From Paludibacteraceae bacterium (lineage in GTDB: Bacteria > Bacteroidota > Bacteroidia > Bacteroidales > Paludibacteraceae): a DNA stretch of 64,000 nucleotides. Position 1 is the stretch's first letter; each line of letters opens with the position of its first letter. The notes beneath the pieces are model-generated. The model was not told where the DNA came from. It saw only the letters and a program-made list of their open reading frames with translations, and did not search any database. The position numbers and the translations under genes are program-made. The stretch spans positions 1 through 64,000 of the forward strand of contig JAFYZR010000076.1 of assembly GCA_017557345.1 (NCBI GenBank), given 5' to 3'. Below are positions 53,382 through 62,432 of the stretch, piece after piece.

Positions 53382-55295
53382 ATGGATAAAAATACATGGA
53401 TCGGCTTCCTTATAATAGCCGCAATTATCGTTGGTTTCACGATGCTTAACCGCCCGTCCAAAGAGGAACTGGCGGAGCGCCAGCGCGTACAGGATTCCAT
53501 TTCTCTGATGCGCATGGCGGAAGCGGAGGCACAACGGATATCGGATTCCCTGCAATTAGTAGCGGGAACAACTGCAACCCAACCGGAGCAAAAAGTAACG
53601 GAAGAGCAAATGCAAGAGCGCATTCAGGCCGCTTACGGCTCTTTCGCACCAGCCGCTACAGGAGAGGAGAAATGGGTCACTCTGGAGAATGAACACCTGC
53701 GTCTGACGCTTTCTACACGTGGCGGACGTATTGAACAGGCGGAATTGTTAGATTACCATGCATCCGGCGATAGCATCAATCCGCTTAGCCTTTTCCGCGG
53801 AGATGAGTCATCCTTTGGCTTCACGCTTATCACGGCTAACAATCGTATTCTGCAAACCGCCAATATGTTTTTCACTCCGGTGGCTTGCGAGGAACCCAAT
53901 AAGGCTATTCTTCGTCTTCCGACAAGTGCTGAAGATGCATGGCTGGATTATGTATATGAGTTATCCGAGGACTTCATGGTCCATCTGTCGCTTGAACCGC
54001 ATAACATGCAGACCGAGTTGGCACAGAATATCAATTCGCTGGAGCTACAATGGAATCAATTAATCCCGCAACAGGAGCAGGGACGTAAGTTCGAAGAGCG
54101 CTATGCACAATTGCAATATATGTGCGTAGGCGGAGAAATGGAGAAACTGAGTGAGAGCAAGGATGATTCGCAGAAAGAGTCCGGCCACGTTAAATGGATT
54201 GGCTATAAAGACCAGTTCTTCTCTACCGTTCTAATCGCAGACGATGCCTTTACCTCCTCGCAATTCACTTCCACCGTACAATCGAAGTACTCGGGATATA
54301 TCAAAGAATATACAGCTAAGACATCTGTCCCGTTTGATTTGACAGGCAAGACCCTGACCGGTTTCCGTTTTTATTGCGGCCCGAATCATTATCATACGCT
54401 TAAGGCATACGACGCAGGCGTTGAGAAAGAGAATCGCTTGTATCTCAATAAACTCGTGCCGTTAGGCTGGAAAATCGTCAGCTGGATCAATACAGGCCTT
54501 ATTATCCCGATGTTTGACTTATTCACCGGATGGGGACTGCATATCGGTATCGTGATTTTGCTTATGACCATCGTCATTAAGCTGATTATCCTGCCGTTTG
54601 TCTTCGTTTCTTATAAATCCAGCGCAAAGATGCGTGCACTCAAACCGCAGATAGATGCCATCAATGAGAAATTCCCTGCTGATAAGATGCAGGAACGCCA
54701 ACAGGCAACGATGCAATTATACCGGCAAGCAGGTGTCAGTCCAATGTCCGGTTGTTTGCCAATGCTATTCCAATTCCCGGTATTGATGGCTATGTTCTGG
54801 TTCTTGCCTACGGCAATCGAGTTACGAGGCAAATCACTTTGGTGGGCACATGATTTATCTACCTACGATGCCGTCTTCCACTGGAGTTTCAATATTCCGC
54901 TGTTAGGCGATCACTTGTCCCTCTTCTGTCTATTGATGACCATTTGTAATATAGGCTACACCTATATCACCATGCAGTCGCAAGCTACCGATCCGAATAT
55001 GAAGTTCATGAAGTACATGATGTACGCTATGCCGCTCATGTTCCTCTTCATCTTCAATGATTACGCAGCAGGTCTGAGTTACTACTATCTCGTTTCACTC
55101 TTCTTCACCATCTTCCAGACAATGATTTTCCGCTGGACGTTGGATGACAAGAAGATGTTAGCCGAGATGGAAGAGAATAAAAAGAAAAAAGCCGGCAAAC
55201 CTAAGTCCGGCTTCATGCAACGTTTGGAAAACATGCAGCGTGAGCAGCAACGCTTAGCTCGCGAGCAAGCCAAATCTGCTTACAAGCGCAGATAA
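53382..55295 (+). CDS. yidC: Membrane protein insertase YidC
   Basis: Inserts and folds inner-membrane proteins with or without Sec. 637 residues: an N-terminal anchor (5-22), a large periplasmic beta domain (about 90-345), then the Oxa1 core with about five helices from residue 360 (WGLHIGIVILLMTIVIKLIILP; FVSYKSSAKMRALKPQI; GVSPMSGCLPMLFQFPVLMAMF). A Lys/Arg-rich tail (MEENKKKKAGKPKSG) can contact the ribosome. The last 42 bp overlap the convergent gene. Confidence 0.95.
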   Translation: MDKNTWIGFLIIAAIIVGFTMLNRPSKEELAERQRVQDSISLMRMAEAEAQRISDSLQLVAGTTATQPEQKVTEEQMQERIQAAYGSFAPAATGEEKWVTLENEHLRLTLSTRGGRIEQAELLDYHASGDSINPLSLFRGDESSFGFTLITANNRILQTANMFFTPVACEEPNKAILRLPTSAEDAWLDYVYELSEDFMVHLSLEPHNMQTELAQNINSLELQWNQLIPQQEQGRKFEERYAQLQYMCVGGEMEKLSESKDDSQKESGHVKWIGYKDQFFSTVLIADDAFTSSQFTSTVQSKYSGYIKEYTAKTSVPFDLTGKTLTGFRFYCGPNHYHTLKAYDAGVEKENRLYLNKLVPLGWKIVSWINTGLIIPMFDLFTGWGLHIGIVILLMTIVIKLIILPFVFVSYKSSAKMRALKPQIDAINEKFPADKMQERQQATMQLYRQAGVSPMSGCLPMLFQFPVLMAMFWFLPTAIELRGKSLWWAHDLSTYDAVFHWSFNIPLLGDHLSLFCLLMTICNIGYTYITMQSQATDPNMKFMKYMMYAMPLMFLFIFNDYAAGLSYYYLVSLFFTIFQTMIFRWTLDDKKMLAEMEENKKKKAGKPKSGFMQRLENMQREQQRLAREQAKSAYKRR

Positions 55296-55751
55296 TTCGT
55301 TATCCACCAGCGCTTGTCCGGCTTCGGAAAGCGTAACTCCGTCAGCTTCGAGAAGTTGCTCATAATGAGCACACTCGAGCATCGGAGAGGTGATATCGAT
55401 GATGTGCACACATTGCGTGGCTGCAAGACGGAAAAGTGCCAGGTTATAAATAGCATGGATATTACGCAGACGTTCCGTTGTTCCGCCTAACCAATAAAGG
55501 ACATTACGACGTTCCTGCATAGACATGCCACGCGTGATAAAGGCGAAATAGCGATTCTCGTCCATAATGGGTAAACTAACCAGGACCGGTTCTTGCCCGC
55601 ACGCACGCGCTTGCGCAATTTGATTAGTGTATAATGCCTTATAGGCGACTAAGTCGATTTTGGGCTCGTGATGACCACTCGGATTGACGGCTATAGCTTG
55701 CCAATCGAACTGTAACCCACTCTCGGGCTGAATAATAATCGTCTTGTCCAT
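55254..55751 (-). CDS. SGNH/GDSL hydrolase-like fragment, probably inactive
   Basis: 165 residues. The sequence follows the C-terminal two thirds of Bacteroidota SGNH hydrolases: FDWQAIAVNP, a helix with YTNQI, VLVSLPIMDENRYFAFITRG, NVLYWLGG, YNLALFRLAATQCVHIIDI and DGVTLSEAGQALV. The N-terminal block with the nucleophile GDS is missing, and the DGxHPxxxGH catalytic block reads DGVTLSEAGQ without the His. It is therefore a remnant or a pseudo-enzyme. It overlaps the yidC end by 42 bp tail to tail. A promoter lies about 170 bp upstream. The family call is from memory of homologues. Confidence 0.6.
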   Translation of the reverse strand: MDKTIIIQPESGLQFDWQAIAVNPSGHHEPKIDLVAYKALYTNQIAQARACGQEPVLVSLPIMDENRYFAFITRGMSMQERRNVLYWLGGTTERLRNIHAIYNLALFRLAATQCVHIIDITSPMLECAHYEQLLEADGVTLSEAGQALVDNELSALVSRFGLLAS

Positions 55752-55779
55752 ATACGTAAGAGTTTAAATAAATTACCAA

Positions 55780-55875
55780 TTAGAGATTCATTACCAAATA
55801 AGCAATAACTGCCGGTAATTGTAAACAATATAATGTAATTAACAGATTAATTCCTATTCTTTTTATCGTTTGCAT
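55780..55875 (-). CDS. Possible 31-residue membrane peptide
   Basis: An ATG-to-TAA frame on the transcript leading to the SGNH-like gene encodes MQTIKRIGINLLITLYCLQL and then PAVIAYLVMNL: a basic start and a single hydrophobic helix. It begins about 38 nt after the expected transcript start and ends 28 bp before the next gene. Too short to prove; it could be chance in AT-rich DNA. Confidence 0.35.
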   Translation of the reverse strand: MQTIKRIGINLLITLYCLQLPAVIAYLVMNL

Positions 55876-55921
55876 ATTATAATCAATTTAAAAGGTGATA
55901 CATGTTGTTTAAAAATCGATG

Positions 55922-55952
55922 CAAAATTACTGCTTTTTGATAACCTTGGCAA
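55922..55952 (-). promoter_or_regulatory. Promoter for the SGNH-like gene
   Basis: Minus-strand -7 box TAATTTTG (55922-55929) and TTG (55950-55952), 20 bp apart. It gives a leader of about 160 nt that contains the small ORF. Confidence 0.75.
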
Positions 55953-55967
55953 CTAATTGTGATTAGG

Positions 55968-56071
55968 GACTAAAAAAAGTGACTAAACGATACGAATTGA
56001 CGACTAAAACGGAAATATGGGGACGAAAATCGAACACACTTGATTTCGTCACACCATAAAAAGAGACTAAA
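55968..56071 (+). promoter_or_regulatory. Repeated GACTAAA sites before the LytTR gene
   Basis: GACTAAA at 55968, 55981, 56002 and 56065. The 55981 and 56002 copies are 21 bp apart, the two-turn spacing common for LytTR regulators, which bind direct repeats. Candidate autoregulatory operator; no -7 box is visible here. Confidence 0.45.
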
Positions 56072-56073
56072 TT

Positions 56074-56868
56074 ATGAAAAAAATACCAGCTTCTATTTTA
56101 TCCATCGCAATGCTATTGCTGCATTGTATCGCCCTTCCCGCTTTCTTTCTGGGATATATTCTGATTTATGACAGCCTATGGATAGATAATTTTCTGGAAA
56201 CGGGCAAAGGAACGGTATTTAATACCTTAATGCTGACATCTATTCTCATTGGTGTTATGTGCGCCTCTCGTATTCCGATGACCGCAACGCGCAGCAAGTT
56301 ATTACCGCTCAGCTGGTGGCAATACGCCTTATGGTCTTTTGCTGAGATATTTGTATTCGCATGCTTCGCTGCGCTTTATATGGCTTTGGTTTACGGTACA
56401 TACGGCTATTTCCCCGCCTTAGGAAAATGCCTGCAAATGGCCTTTGCAATTCTTCCCTACCCGTTTATCATCTTTGCCTTGTTATTTGCGCTAATCCGTC
56501 CGGACGAAGAGAGTGTCGCAGAAGAAAACCTGGTGCGCTTCGCAGATAGCACAGGCCGTTTAAAGTTGGTAATTGCGCATGACGTGATTTTATACATCGA
56601 AGCACAAGAGAATTATGTCTCGATTCATTATATGGAAGGCGAACATCGCAAAGAATACTCGTTGCGCCAATCGATGCGGGGTATTGAAGATTTAATGGAC
56701 AAGCATGGCATTATCCGCTGCCAACGTTCGTATTTCGTTAATCCGCGGCATGTAAAAGTACTTCGGCGCGATAAAGAAGGATTCATTCAAGCAGAACTGG
56801 ATATTGCTTCATGCAAACCCGTTCCTGTTTCTCCGAAATACTACGAGCAACTCAGTAAAATGCTGTAA
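56074..56868 (+). CDS. Membrane-bound LytTR-family transcription regulator
   Basis: 264 residues. Four hydrophobic segments (about 8-30, 47-63, 86-108, 118-145) are followed by a LytTR DNA-binding domain (about 158-262; DVILYIEAQENYVSIHY, LRQSMRGIEDLM, IIRCQRSYFVNPRHVKVL). There is no receiver domain, so it should sense through the membrane part directly. Regularly spaced GACTAAA sites sit upstream, and a divergent transcript leads to the SGNH-like gene, a plausible target. Converges on rlmN with only 12 bp between. Confidence 0.9.
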   Translation: MKKIPASILSIAMLLLHCIALPAFFLGYILIYDSLWIDNFLETGKGTVFNTLMLTSILIGVMCASRIPMTATRSKLLPLSWWQYALWSFAEIFVFACFAALYMALVYGTYGYFPALGKCLQMAFAILPYPFIIFALLFALIRPDEESVAEENLVRFADSTGRLKLVIAHDVILYIEAQENYVSIHYMEGEHRKEYSLRQSMRGIEDLMDKHGIIRCQRSYFVNPRHVKVLRRDKEGFIQAELDIASCKPVPVSPKYYEQLSKML

Positions 56869-56880
56869 AAATTGAACATT

Positions 56881-57897
56881 TTAAGACTGCAGGGCATTGA
56901 CTAACATGCCACAAGCAGCTAAGATATCCTCGCCACGCGAACGTCGAATAGTAGTGGTGAGGTTATTTTTTGTCAAATAATCCCGGAACCACTCCATTTG
57001 CTTTTCATCCGAAGCCGGGAATTGCCGATCTACTCCCTCATGGAAACGAATAAGGTTAACACGACAATTCAATCCTCTCAGCAAACGCAGCAGTTCATTG
57101 GCGTGACGAATTGTATCGTTTTGGCCGTGCCAACAGATATATTCAAAGCTGACACGCCGTTGATGCGACCAATCGTATTGTTTAATCAACGCCACAACAT
57201 CTGTAATGGAAAAGAGTTTCTCTGCCGGCATAATCTGCGCTCTTTCAATTGCGAATGGATTATGCATAGAAACAGCCAAATGACATTCGCTTTCTTCCAG
57301 GAAGCGTTTCATCGATGGAATTCCCACCGTTGAGACCGTAATGCGTTTAGGCGACCACGCACAGCCGTAATCAGCGGTCATGATTTCCAGAGTTCGGAGA
57401 ACATTGTCTATATTATCCATCGGTTCTCCTTCTCCCATCATCACGATATTGGTGAGCCCGTCCTGCGGAGCAGCTGGCATGAAAAAGAATATCTGATTAA
57501 GTATATCGGCAGGCGACAAATGACCATGGAATCCGAGCGTACCCGTCATACAAAACCGGCAACCCATTTTACAGCCGGCTTGTGTGGAGACACAGAGCGT
57601 TGCGCGATCATCTTCCGGGATATATACCGATTCAACAAACTGCTCTCCGACTTCAAACAGGTATTTCCTGGTACCATCTTTACTGACTGCTTCCCGTATC
57701 GGAGCGTGCCTGCCTACATCATAACGCGTTTTTAGCGCTTCACGGCCTTTCAGCGAGATATTAGTCATCTCATCAAGAGAGGAGACTCGCCGCACATACA
57801 GCCATTCCGCGAGTTGCTTTCCCGCGAATTTCTGCAAGCCTACGCTCAATGCGATATCTTGTAGTTCCGATAATGTCTTACCCAATAATGGCTCCAT
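56881..57897 (-). CDS. rlmN: Dual-specificity RNA methyltransferase RlmN
   Basis: Radical SAM enzyme methylating C2 of A2503 in 23S rRNA and A37 in some tRNAs. 338 residues. Cluster Cys109-Cys113-Cys116 (CKMGCRFC); the methyl-transfer cysteines correspond to Cys102 and Cys329 (ILAACGML); the SAM motif GEGEP lies near 155. Last gene of the minus-strand run; its start overlaps the mscS stop by 1 bp. Confidence 0.96.
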   Translation of the reverse strand: MEPLLGKTLSELQDIALSVGLQKFAGKQLAEWLYVRRVSSLDEMTNISLKGREALKTRYDVGRHAPIREAVSKDGTRKYLFEVGEQFVESVYIPEDDRATLCVSTQAGCKMGCRFCMTGTLGFHGHLSPADILNQIFFFMPAAPQDGLTNIVMMGEGEPMDNIDNVLRTLEIMTADYGCAWSPKRITVSTVGIPSMKRFLEESECHLAVSMHNPFAIERAQIMPAEKLFSITDVVALIKQYDWSHQRRVSFEYICWHGQNDTIRHANELLRLLRGLNCRVNLIRFHEGVDRQFPASDEKQMEWFRDYLTKNNLTTTIRRSRGEDILAACGMLVNALQS

Positions 57898-58895
57898 TAA
57901 ACTTTCTTTACCACCACATGCGGATAAGCGAAACAGAATCCTTGCTGTGGCAGTTCAGTGTAGAAGCGCTCTTGCATTGCAAAGAATACATCCCAATAAT
58001 CATCGCCTCTCACCCACGCCCGAACGACAAAAGAAATGTCGCTCTCGTTCATGCTCTTGAGCGCCACAAACGGTGCAGGAATGGCATCCATGCGATAATT
58101 GACGGTAGAAAGCTGATAATTAGAAATATTCAGTTCTTTGTATAGCTTTTTCATATCCGTATCTGCCTGCAGCACGCGTTTTTCGCTATTAAGAATAGCA
58201 AGTATAGCTTCTTTGCATTTCGCTGCATCGATACCATACGAAAGGTTTATAATCCATTCCACGCGGCGTAACGGCCGGCCACTAAAATTATTTATCGTGC
58301 CATTCGATAACGCACCATTCGGAAGAATTACCACGCGATTATCCGTCGTCAGAATTTTAGTAGCTGTTATGTTCACTTCTGTCACTTTGCCGCTATATCC
58401 TTGCGCTTCAATAAAATCACCCGCCTTGAACGGTTTAAATGCCAGCAACATCAATCCTCCGGCAAAATTCTGCACCGTTCCGGACAATGCCATACCAATC
58501 GCCATACCTCCGGCAGCCAGAAGAGCAGCCAAGGAAGTTGTATTCACGCCTAAGGTGCTGACAGAAATAACAATCAAAAGCACGGTAAGCGAAATCGAGG
58601 CAAAAGATGTTACAAACGAAGCAATAGTCTTCTCCGTTTTACGGCGTTCAAACATTCGCTTTAAAATATTCTTTACCCATCGGATAATCCAAATGCCGAC
58701 AATAAAAATAGCCAGAGCAGCCAGCACTTTGAGGCCAAACTGCAGCATTTGTTGTCCTACCTCCTGCCAAAAACCTTCAGGGTCGGCTTTTGCATACTCA
58801 ATCATCTGTTTGGCTCCTTGCCTAACCGAGTCGGTCGGTAAAATAGTTTGCTGCACTTCTTCCGTAAGAACAGCAAGATCTTGAAGTAAAATCAT
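57897..58895 (-). CDS. Small-conductance mechanosensitive channel (MscS family)
   Basis: 332 residues with three membrane helices. The third and its exit carry the Gly/Ala-rich pore pattern (LGVNTTSLAALLAAGGMAIGMALSGTVQNFAGGLMLL, about 117-153), then the beta domain (FKAGDFIEAQGYSGKVTEVNI) and the alpha/beta vestibule. It opens under membrane tension to release solutes on osmotic downshock. Three bp after the DUF4293 gene. Confidence 0.93.
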   Translation of the reverse strand: MILLQDLAVLTEEVQQTILPTDSVRQGAKQMIEYAKADPEGFWQEVGQQMLQFGLKVLAALAIFIVGIWIIRWVKNILKRMFERRKTEKTIASFVTSFASISLTVLLIVISVSTLGVNTTSLAALLAAGGMAIGMALSGTVQNFAGGLMLLAFKPFKAGDFIEAQGYSGKVTEVNITATKILTTDNRVVILPNGALSNGTINNFSGRPLRRVEWIINLSYGIDAAKCKEAILAILNSEKRVLQADTDMKKLYKELNISNYQLSTVNYRMDAIPAPFVALKSMNESDISFVVRAWVRGDDYWDVFFAMQERFYTELPQQGFCFAYPHVVVKKV

Positions 58896-58898
58896 AAT

Positions 58899-59351
58899 TT
58901 ATCGGATACGATCAGCAGCGCGTACGAGTGCCTCATCTTTGAGGATCCGACGCGTAGCCATAAGAGTTAATACTAAATTTACAAGCGGAATCGAAGCCCA
59001 TGGCAGGATATGCCAGTCAACACCCATACTCATCTTTGCCAGCCATATATAAATTGCCAAAACGCCATAATAGCCCAGGCAAAGCATGATGGTAAAGATA
59101 TTCAACCTAGCTTGCACAAGACGCTTTTTGAAAAGGAAAATATCGATAAGCGCTAAAACCGGGATTAGAATGGTCGTAACCAATAATCCCCAAAGGCCTT
59201 GCAATGGCGCACCTCCCAGCGCAGTCAATTCCCATATTTGCAACTCTGCAGCCTCTTCCGGCGTCACCAATTGTACTACAGGTAACCAAATAAGCGCCAC
59301 GCCTAATGCTACGACTGCTAATAAATACAATGTTTGAATTCTTTGAATCAT
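58899..59351 (-). CDS. DUF4293 family membrane protein
   Basis: 150 residues with four hydrophobic segments. It starts MIQRIQTLYLLAVVALGVAL and has LIDIFLFKKRLVQARLNIFTIMLC in the middle, the hallmarks of the Bacteroidota-specific DUF4293 family. Function unknown. Overlaps the acetyltransferase gene by 4 bp. Confidence 0.88.
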   Translation of the reverse strand: MIQRIQTLYLLAVVALGVALIWLPVVQLVTPEEAAELQIWELTALGGAPLQGLWGLLVTTILIPVLALIDIFLFKKRLVQARLNIFTIMLCLGYYGVLAIYIWLAKMSMGVDWHILPWASIPLVNLVLTLMATRRILKDEALVRAADRIR

Positions 59352-59860
59352 AATTGTGCCTCCTCTAAACTGGAAACTTTATCTCCATGGCGATTAACCC
59401 ACCCTATTTGTCGTGCAGGATTACCGACCATCAACGCAAAAGCAGGAACATCTTTGGTCACTACAGAACCCGCTCCAATCATACAATATTCGCCTAACTC
59501 ATGCCCGCAGACAATCGTTGCATTCGCTCCGACAGAAACACCGCGACGAAGAATCGTCGGTTTGTATTCATCTTTACGACAAACGGCTGCGCGAGGGTTT
59601 ATTACATTCGTAAATACCATCGATGGACCGAGGAATACATCGTCTTCACAACGCACACCGGTATAGACAGAGACATTATTCTGAATTTTACAATTACGTC
59701 CCAATATTACATCCGGAGAGATAACGACATTCTGACCGATGTTGCAGTTTTCGCCAATCACGCACCCACTCATAATGTGGCTGAAATGCCATATTTTCGT
59801 GCCTTTACCAATTTGGCATCCTTCGTCTACATAAGACGATTCATGTACAAAATAATCCAT
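59348..59860 (-). CDS. WlbB/WbpD-like sugar N-acetyltransferase
   Basis: 170 residues with a left-handed beta-helix of hexapeptide repeats (VDEGCQIGKGTKIWHFSHIMSGCVIGENCNIGQ). KIWHFSHIMSG, VFTNVINPRAAV and VGNPARQIGW closely fit the WlbB/WbpD enzymes that acetylate the 3-amino group of UDP-GlcNAc3NA. It would serve O-antigen or capsule sugar synthesis. The matching dehydrogenase and aminotransferase genes are not in the window. Its start overlaps the rseP stop by 1 bp. Confidence 0.8.
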   Translation of the reverse strand: MDYFVHESSYVDEGCQIGKGTKIWHFSHIMSGCVIGENCNIGQNVVISPDVILGRNCKIQNNVSVYTGVRCEDDVFLGPSMVFTNVINPRAAVCRKDEYKPTILRRGVSVGANATIVCGHELGEYCMIGAGSVVTKDVPAFALMVGNPARQIGWVNRHGDKVSSLEEAQL

Positions 59861-61287
59861 TAGAAGAAAAGTTTCAATATATCATTTCCGTTCGCAAAGA
59901 GCAGGAGTGCTATGAGAACCCAAAATCCTATTTCGTTTGCTTTTTCAAGGAATTTATCGCTTGGTTTGCGCCGCGTAATCATTTCTACCAATAGGAAGAG
60001 GATATATCCTCCATCGAGTGCCGGAATCGGCAGGAAATTCATGAAGGCAAGAATGACACTTAAGAAAGCCGTCATATGCCAGAAAGCATACCAGCTCCAT
60101 GTTGCGGGGAACATACTTCCTATTGCGCCAAATCCGCCTAATGAGCGTGCACCCTCTTTCGTAAAGACAAGGCGGAACTGCTTTACATACATAGCTAATA
60201 TATCCCAGCCGTATTTGATTCCGGCAGGTATAGCCTGGAAGAAATTATAGTCCGTATGCTCAAATTCAAAAATATCCCATTTGGGCATAATACCAATCTT
60301 TCCCTGATCTCCGATAAAGAGACGTACGTTTTGCGGTTCTCCCGCACGGAAATAGTCGATAGTGATCGAGTCGCAAGGATGGCGCTGCAATTCTTGAGTA
60401 AGTTGCACAAAGCAGGGCGTTGGAACACCGGCTACCGCTACTATACTATCGCCTTTTTGGAGACCGGCATAATATGCCGCATTATCAGGCAGCACAGAAT
60501 CGATTACGCAAGGCAACCATTCAGAAACCAACACATACCGGCGTTTCTGATAACTGCGATCTGCACGTTTTTTTTCTCGCTCTATCTTATCAAATGCATT
60601 TTGTTCGGCTAAGTAGCGGGTACCTAAATCTTCGGACATTACCAGTTGAAGCGTATCTGTGCCACGCAGAACCGTCACATTGCGTTTCCCTTCAATCACA
60701 ATGGCTTGTACCGCATCGGTCAAAGTCTCCGGTTCTTCTCCGTCGACAAACAGAATCTTATCCTGTTGCTCAAAGCCTTCGGCTTGCATTATTTCAGAAT
60801 AATAAAGTCCGTTGTTGAGGTTGCGTAAAGGAAGAATATCTTGTCCCCAATGCCAGAAAAGCATGGTAAATATAACAAGCGCTCCGATAAAGTTCACCAG
60901 GATTCCCCCTAAGATAATCAGCAGCCGTTGCCATGCGGGTTTGGAACGAAACTCCCATGGCTTTGCTTCAGAAGCCAGATCTTCCGTCTTATGTGTTTCA
61001 TCTACCATGCCAGCGATAGCACAATAGCCTCCAAAAGGCAGCCAGCCTATTCCCCATTCGGTATTTTCAGGATGTTTAGCCCACTCTTCATCTTCATTTT
61101 TTGCAAAGAACTTAACGTGCCATTTCCCATTGAACTTTTTAAAGCGCACAATGCTTATCCACGGATTGAAGAACATATAGAACTTCTCCACACGCACATG
61201 GAAAATCCGCGCAAAAGTAAAATGTCCCAACTCATGAATCAACACCAGAAATGAGAGGGCGAGTATTAATTGAATTGCTTGAATCAT
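59860..61287 (-). CDS. rseP: Site-2 membrane metalloprotease RseP
   Basis: 475-residue intramembrane zinc protease. HELGH at 18-22 in the first helix, a PDZ region (about 215-300), and NFLPIPALDGGYILF near 410 with the third ligand Asp. It cuts anti-sigma factors and signal peptide remnants in the membrane. Overlaps dxr by 4 bp, the common dxr-rseP order. Confidence 0.93.
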   Translation of the reverse strand: MIQAIQLILALSFLVLIHELGHFTFARIFHVRVEKFYMFFNPWISIVRFKKFNGKWHVKFFAKNEDEEWAKHPENTEWGIGWLPFGGYCAIAGMVDETHKTEDLASEAKPWEFRSKPAWQRLLIILGGILVNFIGALVIFTMLFWHWGQDILPLRNLNNGLYYSEIMQAEGFEQQDKILFVDGEEPETLTDAVQAIVIEGKRNVTVLRGTDTLQLVMSEDLGTRYLAEQNAFDKIEREKKRADRSYQKRRYVLVSEWLPCVIDSVLPDNAAYYAGLQKGDSIVAVAGVPTPCFVQLTQELQRHPCDSITIDYFRAGEPQNVRLFIGDQGKIGIMPKWDIFEFEHTDYNFFQAIPAGIKYGWDILAMYVKQFRLVFTKEGARSLGGFGAIGSMFPATWSWYAFWHMTAFLSVILAFMNFLPIPALDGGYILFLLVEMITRRKPSDKFLEKANEIGFWVLIALLLFANGNDILKLFF

Positions 61288-62432
61288 AATAAATTATTCG
61301 CTATTTGTCTTGCTTCTTTATCTGTTTGTACATAATCTTCGTAAGTCGGTTTGGCAATAAAAGCTGTTTTATCCATTGTTTGTCCAATGATTTCGCTCAT
61401 CTGCAAGAATCCGCATTTCCCTTCCCGGAAAGCGAGATTAACAACTTCATTCGCAGCATTTAGCACGCAGGGCATATTACCTCCTTTATTCATCGCTTCA
61501 TACGCTAAACGCAAGTTCGGGAAGCGTTGTAGGTCCGGCTGTTCGAAAGTGAGCGCCCCCAATGAGAATAAGTCAACCCGCGGGAAATCGCTTGCCAATC
61601 TCTCTGGGAAAGAGAGCGCATATTGAATAGGGAGTCTCATATCCGGAGCACCGAGTTGCGCTTTGATAGCTCCATCCGTGAACTGCACCGCTGAATGAAC
61701 TATTGATTGAGGATGAACCAGTACTTGCACTTTTTCTACAGGCACTCCGAAAAGCCATTTTGCTTCAATTACCTCAAAGCCTTTATTCATCATCGAGGCG
61801 CTATCAATAGTTATCTTAGCCCCCATATCCCAATTAGGATGCTTGAGTGCAGCAGCAGCTGTGACTGTTTTCATTTGCTCCAGCGAGAAGGTGCGGAACG
61901 GACCTCCACTTGCTGTCAGTAATATTTTCTCTATTTCGCTACGGTCTTCGCCCACAAGCGATTGGAAAATAGCGCTATGCTCACTATCTACAGGCAGAAT
62001 CGGTGCATGATACTTAAGTGCCAAGTCACAAATAATCTCCCCCGCCACGACAAGTGTTTCTTTGTTTGCAAGAGCGATAGTCTTTCCTGCTTTGATGGCT
62101 TCGATCGTCGGGCGCAACCCAGCATAACCAACCATCGCGGCCACAACTACATCAATAGAAGGCATTGTAACCAATTCGGTGATAGCATCAGCCCCTGCCC
62201 ATACTTTGCAGTTGAGATTGGATAGTTGAGATTTGAGATCTTCGTATAGTGTCTCGTCCGCGATGCATACCACTTCCGGTTTAAACTCTTGCGCCTGGGC
62301 AACCAGTTTATCTATACTTCGGTTCGCACACAAAGCATAGACACTATATCGATCCGGATAAGCACGAACTATATCTAATGTTTGCGTACCGATAGAGCCC
62401 GTTGAGCCTAATATACAAAGCTGTTTTACCAT
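61284..62432 (-). CDS. dxr: 1-deoxy-D-xylulose 5-phosphate reductoisomerase
   Basis: Second step of the MEP isoprenoid pathway, NADPH-dependent. 382 residues: GSTGSIG at 9-15, the metal-site block PVDSEHSA near 147, ASGGPFR and MNKGFEVIEA near 215. The loop LKSQLSNLNCKVW (about 66-78) is coded by a heptamer repeat (62211-62238). Overlaps the M23-like gene by 7 bp. Confidence 0.96.
   Translation of the reverse strand: MVKQLCILGSTGSIGTQTLDIVRAYPDRYSVYALCANRSIDKLVAQAQEFKPEVVCIADETLYEDLKSQLSNLNCKVWAGADAITELVTMPSIDVVVAAMVGYAGLRPTIEAIKAGKTIALANKETLVVAGEIICDLALKYHAPILPVDSEHSAIFQSLVGEDRSEIEKILLTASGGPFRTFSLEQMKTVTAAAALKHPNWDMGAKITIDSASMMNKGFEVIEAKWLFGVPVEKVQVLVHPQSIVHSAVQFTDGAIKAQLGAPDMRLPIQYALSFPERLASDFPRVDLFSLGALTFEQPDLQRFPNLRLAYEAMNKGGNMPCVLNAANEVVNLAFREGKCGFLQMSEIIGQTMDKTAFIAKPTYEDYVQTDKEARQIANNLL
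62211..62238 (-). repeat. Heptamer repeat inside dxr
   Basis: Four 7-bp units (GTTGAGA, TTGGATA, GTTGAGA, TTTGAGA on the plus strand) in frame in a surface loop before the KVWAGADA strand. Confidence 0.75.
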
